Assembly (NCBI GenBank): GCA_002501065.1
Contig: DLRK01000183.1
Span: 1 to 5,996 of the forward strand
Direction: 5' to 3'
Source: Akkermansiaceae bacterium UBA7890
Lineage (GTDB): Bacteria > Verrucomicrobiota > Verrucomicrobiia > Verrucomicrobiales > Akkermansiaceae
DNA length: 5,996 nucleotides
In this document: piece by piece, positions 1 to 5,996 of the stretch
Layout: every line of letters starts with the position of its first letter
Numbering within the stretch: the stretch's first letter is position 1
Program-made: the position numbers and the translations under genes
The notes under the pieces: generated by a model
What the model was told of the DNA's origin: nothing
The model's input: the letters and a program-made list of their open reading frames with translations, nothing else
The model's database searches: none

Positions 1-124
1 CCCATTGGGTCATGATGCGGTCGGCCACGGGCTTCCAATCACAAAAGGCCTGTGGTGCGGTCAGGATCATTCCCATCAGTAAGGTGAGGGCAAAGGTAGA
101 AGTCTTTCTTGAGTGCATGGTCAT
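1..124 (-). CDS. N-terminus of a secreted protein, possibly GH2/sugar-binding (truncated by window edge)
   Basis: On the minus strand an open frame begins at ATG 124-122 (or at a second in-frame ATG 118-116) and runs off the left edge after about 41 codons. It encodes a clear signal peptide: a basic start (MTMHSRKTS), a hydrophobic core (TFALTLLMGMILT) and a likely cleavage site around APQAFC/DW. The first mature residues, DWKPVADRIMTQW, resemble the start of secreted GH2-type beta-galactosidase/sugar-binding proteins of Planctomycetota and Verrucomicrobiota, which often begin with W-x-P-x-x-x-x-(I/L)-M-T-x-W before a segment rich in Pro and Arg. That family call rests on about 13 residues and is tentative; the signal peptide is solid. 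No Shine-Dalgarno sequence decides between the two starts. Being 67 bases after the hydrolase gene and on the same strand, it is probably in the same operon. Confidence 0.7.
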   Translation of the reverse strand, partial: MTMHSRKTSTFALTLLMGMILTAPQAFCDWKPVADRIMTQW

Positions 125-191
125 ATCTTGCGCAGGGGCATCTGGGTTTTCTAGACGGGACAGGAGAAGGTGGAGGGGACGGAAACCCCGA

Positions 192-1631
192 TCATTTCTG
201 ATTGGGAGGGGATCCGGGCGTTTCGTCCGAATCGCCGAGATCTACCCGCGTGTAGGGACTGGAGAGATAGGTGGCGTAGGCCTTCCCGGCGTGACGGACC
301 GTCTTGCGGTGGTTGGTGAAAAAGTCGATGTGGGAAGCGTCGGGAGCGAGCTTGATGCTCGCCTTCCAGATGCCGCGCTCGGGATCGCGGATCATCTCTG
401 CGGTGTTGGCGTCGGAGATCATCTCGCTGAGGTAGCGAGGGCTGCCGTCGGGCGCACGATCATACATCCACCAGATGCGGCCGCTTTCCTCGCCGGACTT
501 CGCCGGGAATCGCACCGTGACCTTGAGGCTCCCATCCTTGATACCGTGTTTGACGGCCGGCGCGGTCAGCGGGGTGCCCTTGACCTTGCCGGGGAAGAAA
601 TGCCGCAGGAGAAATGCGGGCAGGTTCGCCTGATCCCGTTCCAACTTGGGGTGTCCTCTTTTCCCGTGCCCGGTGTTGGCGCCGAGATAAACCGGAATGT
701 CGGGATGATGCGCTCCGCCCCACGCCAGATCGTAGGCGACCATGTCGTGAGTGCCCGGATGAAACAGCATAGCGACTTTCCGTGCCCGAAGCGCCTCCAG
801 ATTGCGAGAGATGAAGACCTCGTCGGCGAGGTCGTTCGCGAACTTCCGCAGGTCGTCCCAGCTGTGGCCCGCATCGAGAGCAGCCTGGTTAAAATTGGGG
901 CCAAAGTGTCCACCCGAGAAGCCGCGCTGTCTTCCGCCGTTTTCGAGATGCTTCTTCCGCGCGACAGCATCGCAGAGACGAAGCGGCGAATCCCAGATCG
1001 GCGATACCGTGGCATGGACCGCGGTCATGCGCTCGTCGTGGAGAATCGCCATTGAGGGGGAGGCACCATTCTTTGATCCGCCGGTGGCGGCTACTTTGCC
1101 TTTTTCAAAGTGATCTGTCTCGACGTGGGCGGTGGTGATCGCCCGCATCAGGGTCGCGGGCCAGGCCCAATACTGGATCTTGTGACGAGGATCGAGTGTT
1201 TTGGCAAAGCGCCGCTCGGCCGCCCGCGCCAGCTCCCGCTCCCCGTAGCTCCCCGGTTCTTGGACGACCGTCATGACCAGCCCGATTCCACCCTTGAGGA
1301 GTTCGGTCGCCAGCGGGTTTGGCCTTGAATCCTGAGCCAACCGGGCTGGTGTATTTCCGCCGGTGAGATGAAAGCCCTTTGCCTTCCGGTCCGCAGGCAC
1401 GACCATGCGGACCGGCACGCGGTAATCCTGACCGGCCCACAATTCGCCGACATTGATGGTGACGAGCTTCTGTCGGGTCGCGATCCGCCCCTCGACCCGG
1501 TGCCAATCTTGCAGCACCTCGATCTCCAGCGTGCTCGGATCGCGAATGGCTTCCATGTCGAAGATTTCTCCGGCGGATGATGTGCCGATGCATGAGAAGA
1601 AGAGTGTTATGAGGAGGGCGTATGATTTCAT
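192..1631 (-). CDS. Secreted alpha/beta-hydrolase, PhoPQ-activated pathogenicity-related (PqaA)-like
   Basis: A complete 479-residue protein starts at ATG 1631-1629 and ends at TGA 192-194. Residues 1-20 form a signal peptide (Lys at position 3, hydrophobic core ALLITLFF, likely cleavage after SSA). The core fits an alpha/beta-hydrolase: the segment KVAATGGSKNGAS carries the presumed nucleophile Ser 186 in a G-x-S-K-x-G elbow, the form seen in PqaA-like proteins (GxSKRG); HPGTHD offers Asp 296 and NTGHGKRG offers His 322 as the rest of the triad. The upstream QYWAWPATLMRAI helix also fits this family. Residues from about 360 to 465 look like an added beta-rich domain ending in an FFTNHRK strand, also usual for PqaA-like proteins. 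The true reaction of the family is poorly known; as a secreted hydrolase beside sulfatases and GH32, an esterase acting on glycan decorations is a reasonable guess. It lies 28 bases after the fusion gene and 67 before the next, with no obvious Shine-Dalgarno sequence. No lipoprotein signal is convincing. Confidence 0.8.
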   Translation of the reverse strand: MKSYALLITLFFSCIGTSSAGEIFDMEAIRDPSTLEIEVLQDWHRVEGRIATRQKLVTINVGELWAGQDYRVPVRMVVPADRKAKGFHLTGGNTPARLAQDSRPNPLATELLKGGIGLVMTVVQEPGSYGERELARAAERRFAKTLDPRHKIQYWAWPATLMRAITTAHVETDHFEKGKVAATGGSKNGASPSMAILHDERMTAVHATVSPIWDSPLRLCDAVARKKHLENGGRQRGFSGGHFGPNFNQAALDAGHSWDDLRKFANDLADEVFISRNLEALRARKVAMLFHPGTHDMVAYDLAWGGAHHPDIPVYLGANTGHGKRGHPKLERDQANLPAFLLRHFFPGKVKGTPLTAPAVKHGIKDGSLKVTVRFPAKSGEESGRIWWMYDRAPDGSPRYLSEMISDANTAEMIRDPERGIWKASIKLAPDASHIDFFTNHRKTVRHAGKAYATYLSSPYTRVDLGDSDETPGSPPNQK

Positions 1632-1659
1632 GCAATTGAACTGGTGAAGATGAGTGGGC

Positions 1660-4600
1660 TTAGTTCGACTGAAGAGTCGGTTTCTTTTTTGCGGAGGCAG
1701 GCTTTACAGCTGCCGATTTCGTTTCTTCCAAATACTCGACGAGGGATGGGATCCCCTTAGAGTCGGCAAGCAAAGGTTTCGGATTCTCGACAAAGGCCGC
1801 CGGGCGGATGTTGGCTTCCATTTCCTGCACGTGTGCATCGAGGTCAGCCTTCAGTCTTTCGACGATGTCAGGATGTTTATCGGCGATGTTGTTCTTTTCG
1901 CCGAGATCCGCTTCGAGATCGTAGAGTTCGATAAATTGGTCGCGTTTGACCTGGTAACGCACCAGTTTCCACTTCCCTTCGCGGATGCCTTCGGTCTCGT
2001 AATAGAGCATTTTGTGAGGCGACTTCGCACCCGGTTTTCCAAGCAGGATGCCACTGATGTCGTGACCGTCGATGATGCGGTCGTCAGGGACGGATTGCCC
2101 GGCGAGTTCGGCGATGGTCGGCAAGAGGTCGATGGTGGCCCCGATCTCGGAGCTGACCGAGTCCGCCGGGATCTGGCCGGGCCAACGCGCCAGCGTCGCA
2201 ACGCGCATGTGCCCCTCGTACTTCGAGCCGAATTTGTGACCCCGCAGGGGGCCGCTTGAGGTCTTGCCAGCCCCGCCGTTGTCGTTGGTGAAAAACACAA
2301 GAGTGTTCTTGTCGATTCCCAGTTGCTTCAAAGCATCGAGAATCCGGCCGGCGCTCGCGTCGATTTCCCCCACGAGCGCCCGCATCACATCACCACCTGC
2401 GGCTTCGAGCCGTTCCGGGGTGACCACGAAGGGAGCGTGGACCGCTGAATGCGGAACGTAGGCAAAGAACGGACGATTCTTGTTTCCGGCGATGAAGCGA
2501 ACGGCCGCATCCGTGATGGCATCGGTGATGCGTTGCTGGCTTTCAGCGTCGGGAATGTGGGCGACGGCCTTGTCCTGCACCATCCAGGGAAGCGGCGGAT
2601 AGTTGCGCGTCGGCTTCCCCTTCACCCACATATCGTTGGAATAGGGAATGCCTGCGTAGACGTCGAATCCCTGAGCGAGGGGCATGAACTCCGGCTGGTC
2701 GCCGAGGTGCCACTTGCCGAAGCAACCGGTCGCGTAGCCACCTTGTTTCAAGATCTCGGCGATCGTGATCTCGGAGGGATTTAGCCCGCGTTCGTCGGCG
2801 GGGAACACCACGCTTCTCTCCATCCCGATGCGGTTGGCGTAGCATCCGGTCAGCAGAGCGGAGCGCGAAGGGGTGCAGGCGGTGGAGCTGACGTAGAAGT
2901 CGGTCAGCTTCATCCCTTCGGCGGCCATTCGGTCCAGATTTGGCGTGGGGTGCTCGGAGCCGAACGGGCCAATGTCGCCATAACCCATGTCGTCGATGAA
3001 GATGAGCACAATGTTGGGTTTCCCGCCAGCCGGCCTGGGGTTCTGCACGGGCTCGAACATTTCTTTCGGAATGGTAGCGGCGGCCGACTTCGCATTCGGC
3101 TTTGCGGAAGTGGTCGGCGGTGCAGGCGCGACTCCATTTCCCCAGGCAGACTTAAGTTCGTTGACGACCAGCGAGTCGATCTGCAGGTCGTCGTTTCCTT
3201 TCAGGCGAATCTGGCGATTGCCGGGCTCGGGGACGACGACGAAGCTGGCGGCGGCCTGACCATCGTTGACGAACAACTCCAGTGAAGCGCGATCGACGAG
3301 GACACGAAGGGTCACTTTGCCATCGCCGTCCGGTGCCGGGATCGCACGGAGTCCGGTGTCGCGGTAGGGACCTTTCTTCTTCCAGGCAGCTTTCTCGCCC
3401 TCGGCCCGGGTCACGTTCGTGAATTGAAACTCCTGCTTCTCATGATGGTAACGAATCGGAAGCCCCCGAACGTTCAGAGTGAAATCGCCTTCGGGCACGA
3501 ACCTCAACCTAAGATCGATCAACTCCGGGGCCAGATCGGACAGTTTCTCATTGGCCTCATCAGCTTTCAGATCAGCCAATTCAGTGGTGCTGTGATAGAG
3601 CGCTTCGATCTCCTTCACCGGATTGCGAAACATGCGAATGCCGTCCGGCGTCGTTCGCAACGTGATCTCGATCGGGATCGACATCTGCTGGGTGAACGGC
3701 ATCCCGGCTTCGAGAAAAGGGCGATAGCCCGGTTGCTTACTGCGCAGCCAGCCGACATGAACGACGCGGCCATCGGGTCCCTGGTTGAAGGCCTGGGCAG
3801 CATACCAGGCATCGCCGTAATCGAACCGGAGGCGCTTGTCGTCCTGGTCCTTGTCGCCGAAGCCGGTCCAGGTCTTGCCATCGAAGTTGCCCACCTCGTA
3901 ATGCGAGCCGGCATCGGCGATGACCCACTTGCGATTGTTCGGATCGCCATCGACGGCGACTTGATACATATCGATGCATTCGGCGGCCTTGTTCGGGATG
4001 TCGCCGATGATTTCCCAATTCAGCAGGTCGGTGGATTTCCAGAGTCGAACCAGCCGATCCGGGCCTCCGATCATCATGATAGTGACGTAGAAACCGCCGG
4101 GCTCGTAATAGAAAATGCGGGGATCGCGCTGTCCCTTGGAGAACCCCTCCTGATGCGGAATGACCGGCTTGCCGTCGTTGATTTTCGTCCAGGTCCGCCC
4201 CTTGTCGGTGCTGTAGGCTCCGCCCTGGAAGAATTTCTGATGAGTCGCCGAGTAGAGAGCGAACAGGGTTTTGGTATCGCCTGTTTGTTTGCCCAGGGCA
4301 TTGAGTTCATCAACCACCGCTGATCCTGACCAGATCGCGTGGACACCATCCGAGCCATCTATTTTTTCGTAAGGGTTGATAGCGTGCGGCAGTTGCTGCC
4401 AATGCATTAAATCTTTACTAACTGCATTGCCCCAGGACTTGGATCCGCTGATATTCCCTTTGGCAAAATGCTGGAAAAGCATGTGCCACTCACCATCGTA
4501 GTAGACCATTCCATTAGGGTCGTTGAGCCATCCCATCCGCGAGGTGAAGTGGAACTGGGGTCGCAGCGCCTGGTCATAACCCACCTGGTCGTAGAGCGGG

Positions 4601-5996
4601 AAGGTCGACCATTCGTCCTTGAGCTCCACTCCGGGCTTGGGCGGCGGGACGAAACCGGCCGGGTTCGTTGTAGTTGCTGAACTCGCAAGGGAAGCCGCGG
4701 CCACCCCGCGGTCGGCCTGCACAATGTGATCGACCAGGGTATGCCCCCAGCCACCCTTGTGCTGGTCGAAGATCCGAATCCTCGCCTCCTTGCCGACGAA
4801 CCCGGAAACTTCCCACGACTTCCACTCGAGGACTTCCACGCGCTGCTTGTTCTTGCGAGAGTTTCCGCTCGCCGTGCGAACGGCCGTTCCATCGATCAGA
4901 AGCTCCATCCCCACCTTGCCGGGGTGATTGCCACCGCCAATGAGAAACTTGATGTGCTCCCGATCGATCTTGAACGGTGGCGATGTCAGCGTGCCCACAG
5001 CCTTGTCGCCTCCCAGGTAGCTGTTGATATATCCCTTTCCTAGAAAACCATTGATGCGATTTTTGCGTTCTCCTGCGTCGAAAGCCGTCCCGTTGTTTTT
5101 CCAGTCATCAGTGCCGTTTTCAAAGTTGGCGATGAACGTTTCTCCCCGTGCCGCATGGGCATCACGAACAGATTCTGTTGGCTTCTTTGGCTTCAGCTCT
5201 TGGGCCGTTGTCTTACTCTCCTTCGGCAAATGAAGGCGATGCTCGGCAAGCACCTCCGCATACTCAGGTCCACCGGCGAGGTTGGTATGTTCCCACGGAT
5301 CATCGTCGTGGTCGTAGAGTTCCTCCGTGCCGTCGCGATAACGGATGTAGCGCCAGCGGTCAGTGCGAACGGCGTGGTTGCCGGGCCCCTGAGTCATAAT
5401 CGCCGGGCGATCCCAGCTGGTCCCGGGATCCTTCAGGAGAGGGACCAGGCTGACGCCATCCAGTCCGTCTTTCGTTGGCAGTCCGGCCAGCTCAACCAAG
5501 GTCGGATAGATGTCCAGCAGACTGACCGGGCGGTCAATGACCGTTCCCGCTTTCGTGACTCCCGGGGCGACGATGATGAAAGGAACCCGGTTCGCCTTTT
5601 CCCAGAGAGTGAATTTCACGCAGGCATTCTTGTCGCCGAGGTGGTAGCCGTGGTCGGACCAGAGCACGACGATGGTGTTCCCGGAGCGGCCGGTGGCGTC
5701 GAGTTCGTCAATGAGGCGGCCAACCATCTCGTCGCTGTAGTCGGAGGCCGCCTGGTAGCATTGCACCATCTTCTTCAGGCTGCCGGGCCGGTCTTCCGGT
5801 GGTTTGATCGTGTTGTCGAAAATGAACGACTCGGTGCGCGACATCTTCACGCCGAGCGGCGGAACATCATCGAGGTCTCCCTCCGGTTGCGGCGGAAGTT
5901 CCACCGCGTCAAAGGGATATCGCTCGAACGATTCCGGCGGTGCCCAGAACGGGAGGTGCGGGCGAAAGATCCCGGCAGCAACAAGGCCACGCCTGC
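1660..5996 (-). CDS. Sulfatase-(beta-sandwich)-GH32-sulfatase fusion enzyme, 5' end outside window
   Basis: One open frame runs without a stop from the right edge to TAA at 1660-1662, giving 1444 complete codons (residue 1 here = codon 5994-5992). Order of domains: C-terminal part of an iduronate-2-sulfatase-like sulfatase (about 1-262), a charged linker, a jelly-roll-like module (286-428), a Pro/Ala/Thr-rich linker, a GH32 glycosidase with its C-terminal beta-sandwich (468-950), a second linker rich in Ala/Pro/Thr/Lys, and a complete S1 sulfatase (992-1422), ending in a basic Lys-rich tail. The GTG at 5902-5904 can pass for a start, but the frame continues upstream as recognisable sulfatase sequence (GIFRPHLPFWAPP), so the true start lies off the window; by family length about 200 or more residues are missing. 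Expected role: removal of sulfate esters and of beta-fructosyl units from a glycan, probably outside the cytoplasm, although the signal peptide cannot be seen. It is followed after 28 bases by the hydrolase gene. Domain identities are secure; the substrate is unknown. Confidence 0.93.
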   Translation of the reverse strand, partial: RRGLVAAGIFRPHLPFWAPPESFERYPFDAVELPPQPEGDLDDVPPLGVKMSRTESFIFDNTIKPPEDRPGSLKKMVQCYQAASDYSDEMVGRLIDELDATGRSGNTIVVLWSDHGYHLGDKNACVKFTLWEKANRVPFIIVAPGVTKAGTVIDRPVSLLDIYPTLVELAGLPTKDGLDGVSLVPLLKDPGTSWDRPAIMTQGPGNHAVRTDRWRYIRYRDGTEELYDHDDDPWEHTNLAGGPEYAEVLAEHRLHLPKESKTTAQELKPKKPTESVRDAHAARGETFIANFENGTDDWKNNGTAFDAGERKNRINGFLGKGYINSYLGGDKAVGTLTSPPFKIDREHIKFLIGGGNHPGKVGMELLIDGTAVRTASGNSRKNKQRVEVLEWKSWEVSGFVGKEARIRIFDQHKGGWGHTLVDHIVQADRGVAAASLASSATTTNPAGFVPPPKPGVELKDEWSTFPLYDQVGYDQALRPQFHFTSRMGWLNDPNGMVYYDGEWHMLFQHFAKGNISGSKSWGNAVSKDLMHWQQLPHAINPYEKIDGSDGVHAIWSGSAVVDELNALGKQTGDTKTLFALYSATHQKFFQGGAYSTDKGRTWTKINDGKPVIPHQEGFSKGQRDPRIFYYEPGGFYVTIMMIGGPDRLVRLWKSTDLLNWEIIGDIPNKAAECIDMYQVAVDGDPNNRKWVIADAGSHYEVGNFDGKTWTGFGDKDQDDKRLRFDYGDAWYAAQAFNQGPDGRVVHVGWLRSKQPGYRPFLEAGMPFTQQMSIPIEITLRTTPDGIRMFRNPVKEIEALYHSTTELADLKADEANEKLSDLAPELIDLRLRFVPEGDFTLNVRGLPIRYHHEKQEFQFTNVTRAEGEKAAWKKKGPYRDTGLRAIPAPDGDGKVTLRVLVDRASLELFVNDGQAAASFVVVPEPGNRQIRLKGNDDLQIDSLVVNELKSAWGNGVAPAPPTTSAKPNAKSAAATIPKEMFEPVQNPRPAGGKPNIVLIFIDDMGYGDIGPFGSEHPTPNLDRMAAEGMKLTDFYVSSTACTPSRSALLTGCYANRIGMERSVVFPADERGLNPSEITIAEILKQGGYATGCFGKWHLGDQPEFMPLAQGFDVYAGIPYSNDMWVKGKPTRNYPPLPWMVQDKAVAHIPDAESQQRITDAITDAAVRFIAGNKNRPFFAYVPHSAVHAPFVVTPERLEAAGGDVMRALVGEIDASAGRILDALKQLGIDKNTLVFFTNDNGGAGKTSSGPLRGHKFGSKYEGHMRVATLARWPGQIPADSVSSEIGATIDLLPTIAELAGQSVPDDRIIDGHDISGILLGKPGAKSPHKMLYYETEGIREGKWKLVRYQVKRDQFIELYDLEADLGEKNNIADKHPDIVERLKADLDAHVQEMEANIRPAAFVENPKPLLADSKGIPSLVEYLEETKSAAVKPASAKKKPTLQSN
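1729..3021 (-). other. Domain: complete S1 sulfatase (arylsulfatase A-like)
   Basis: Residues 992-1422 form a whole S1 sulfatase. KPNIVLIFIDDMGYGD provides the paired Asp metal ligands (1001-1002). CTPSRSALLTG is the C-x-P-S-R signature, with Cys 1040 (codon 2875-2877) expected to be converted to formylglycine by a sulfatase-maturating enzyme. FGKWHLG supplies Lys 1094 and His 1096, AVHAPF His 1186, TNDNGG the Asp/Asn pair 1237-1238, and RGHKFGSKYEGHMRV the distal Lys. All catalytic residues needed for sulfate ester hydrolysis appear present. The normal signal peptide is replaced by the linker from the GH32 domain (PAPPTTSAKPNAKSAAA and onward), so export must depend on the upstream part of the fusion. 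The tail after about residue 1422 is Lys/Ala/Pro-rich and of unknown role. Which sulfate position is cleaved is not readable. Confidence 0.93.
3145..4593 (-). other. Domain: GH32 fructosidase with C-terminal beta-sandwich
   Basis: This is a full-length GH32 unit of about 480 residues. The three conserved acidic motifs are all present: WLNDPNG with the nucleophile Asp (residue 492, codon 4519-4521), RDPR with the transition-state-stabilising Asp (624, codon 4123-4125), and AECIDMYQV with the acid/base Glu (672, codon 3979-3981). Supporting segments are FHFTSRMGWLNDPNG, MLFQHFAKGN, WGNAVSKDLMHW and WSGSAVVD. The GH32 C-terminal sandwich follows, ending with LRVLVDRASLELFVNDG. GH32 enzymes hydrolyse beta-fructosidic bonds in sucrose, inulin or levan by a retaining mechanism. 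The resemblance is to bacterial levanase/exo-inulinase-like enzymes, but inulin and levan specificity cannot be separated from these motifs. Intact catalytic residues argue for an active enzyme. Confidence 0.93.
4711..5139 (-). other. Domain: beta-sandwich module of the GH32-associated type
   Basis: Residues 286-428 (FIANFENGTDDWK to VDHIVQADRG) look like the jelly-roll module commonly placed before GH32 catalytic domains in Bacteroidota, Planctomycetota and Verrucomicrobiota. Recognisable pieces are the FLGKGYINSYLGGDK turn, the LTSPPFKIDREHIKFLIGGG strands, MELLIDGTAVRTASG and the closing GGWGHTLVDHIVQAD strand. In ordinary GH32 proteins of this type the module directly follows the signal peptide; here it follows a sulfatase and a short Lys/Glu-rich linker. 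A glycan-binding or domain-packing role is inferred from the family architecture; no binding residues can be assigned by eye. Confidence 0.75.
5209..5996 (-). other. Domain: iduronate-2-sulfatase-like sulfatase, C-terminal part
   Basis: About 262 residues of the C-terminal part of an S1 sulfatase lie in the window. The first visible stretch, GIFRPHLPFWAPP (codons from 5973), matches the active-site histidine segment of iduronate-2-sulfatases (R/K-P-H-x-P), and the DLDDVPP run that follows is typical of the same group. The metal-binding segment SDHGYHLGDK (residues 113-122) supplies the Asp and His calcium ligands and the downstream Lys. The TLWEKANRVPFIIVAPG and SLLDIYPTLVELAGL segments are classic for this subfamily, as is the C-terminal AVRTDRWRYIRY strand. 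The CxPSR cysteine that would be converted to formylglycine should lie upstream of 5996 and cannot be checked. This domain is not a copy of the second sulfatase: the metal motif is SDHG here against TNDNGG there. The exact substrate position is not readable. Confidence 0.88.

Noticed and set aside
175..189. Possible hairpin in the gap after the hydrolase gene (GGGG, 7-base loop, CCCC)
   Set aside because: The stem is only four base pairs and is not followed by a T-run on the minus strand, so it does not support a terminator.
12..1055. Plus-strand open frame of 347 codons
   Set aside because: It lies antisense to the hydrolase gene and the truncated third gene, whose products have signal peptides and family motifs. 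The plus-strand translation shows no recognisable domain and looks like a mirror of GC-rich codons.
1572..1631. Lipoprotein signal (Cys 14) in the hydrolase
   Set aside because: The residues before Cys 14 (FFS) do not make a good lipobox, and a normal cleavage site after SSA fits better.
1632..1659. Search for a promoter or ribosome binding site in the 28-base gap before the hydrolase
   Set aside because: No purine-rich Shine-Dalgarno sequence or promoter elements are visible; the gap looks like a plain intra-operon spacer.
1654..2259. Plus-strand open frame of 201 codons
   Set aside because: It is antisense to the C-terminal part of the second sulfatase, and its sequence carries no motif of its own.
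3424..4323. Plus-strand open frame of 299 codons
   Set aside because: It is entirely antisense to the GH32 domain with its intact catalytic motifs; the translation has no recognisable family features.

Overview
The window is a tightly packed carbohydrate-degradation locus with every supported gene on the minus strand. Reading in the direction of transcription (high to low coordinates) it holds: (1) the last 1444 complete codons of a very large multidomain enzyme running off the right edge (5996 to 1660); (2) a complete 479-residue secreted alpha/beta-hydrolase resembling the PhoPQ-activated pathogenicity-related (PqaA) family (1631 to 192); (3) the first ~41 codons of a further secreted protein, cut by the left edge (124 to 1), whose mature N-terminus resembles secreted glycoside hydrolase family 2 (GH2)/sugar-binding proteins. 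Gaps between genes are 28 and 67 bases and I see no convincing terminator or promoter in them, so the three probably form one operon. No RNA gene, mobile element, CRISPR array or notable repeat was seen.

The outstanding feature is the first protein. In one uninterrupted frame it carries the C-terminal half of an iduronate-2-sulfatase-like sulfatase, a beta-sandwich module of the kind usually found at the N-terminus of GH32 enzymes, a full GH32 fructosidase with all three catalytic motifs, and a second complete S1-type sulfatase with its CxPSR formylglycine motif. The domains are joined by Pro/Ala/Thr/Lys-rich linkers. These activities normally sit on separate polypeptides; fusing two sulfatases around a GH32 suggests an enzyme for a sulfated, fructose-containing glycan.

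The organism is most likely a member of the Planctomycetota-Verrucomicrobiota group: sulfatase-rich gene content, GH32 with this N-terminal module, a PqaA-like hydrolase and a GH2-type protein beside sulfatases, moderately high GC (about 55-60% by eye) and no clear Shine-Dalgarno sequences all fit. This is inference from family resemblance; there is no phylogenetic marker in the window.

A working model: the secreted or periplasmic fusion removes sulfate groups and releases fructose units, while the esterase-like hydrolase and the GH2-like enzyme act on other decorations or linkages of the same glycan. The substrate itself cannot be read from the sequence.
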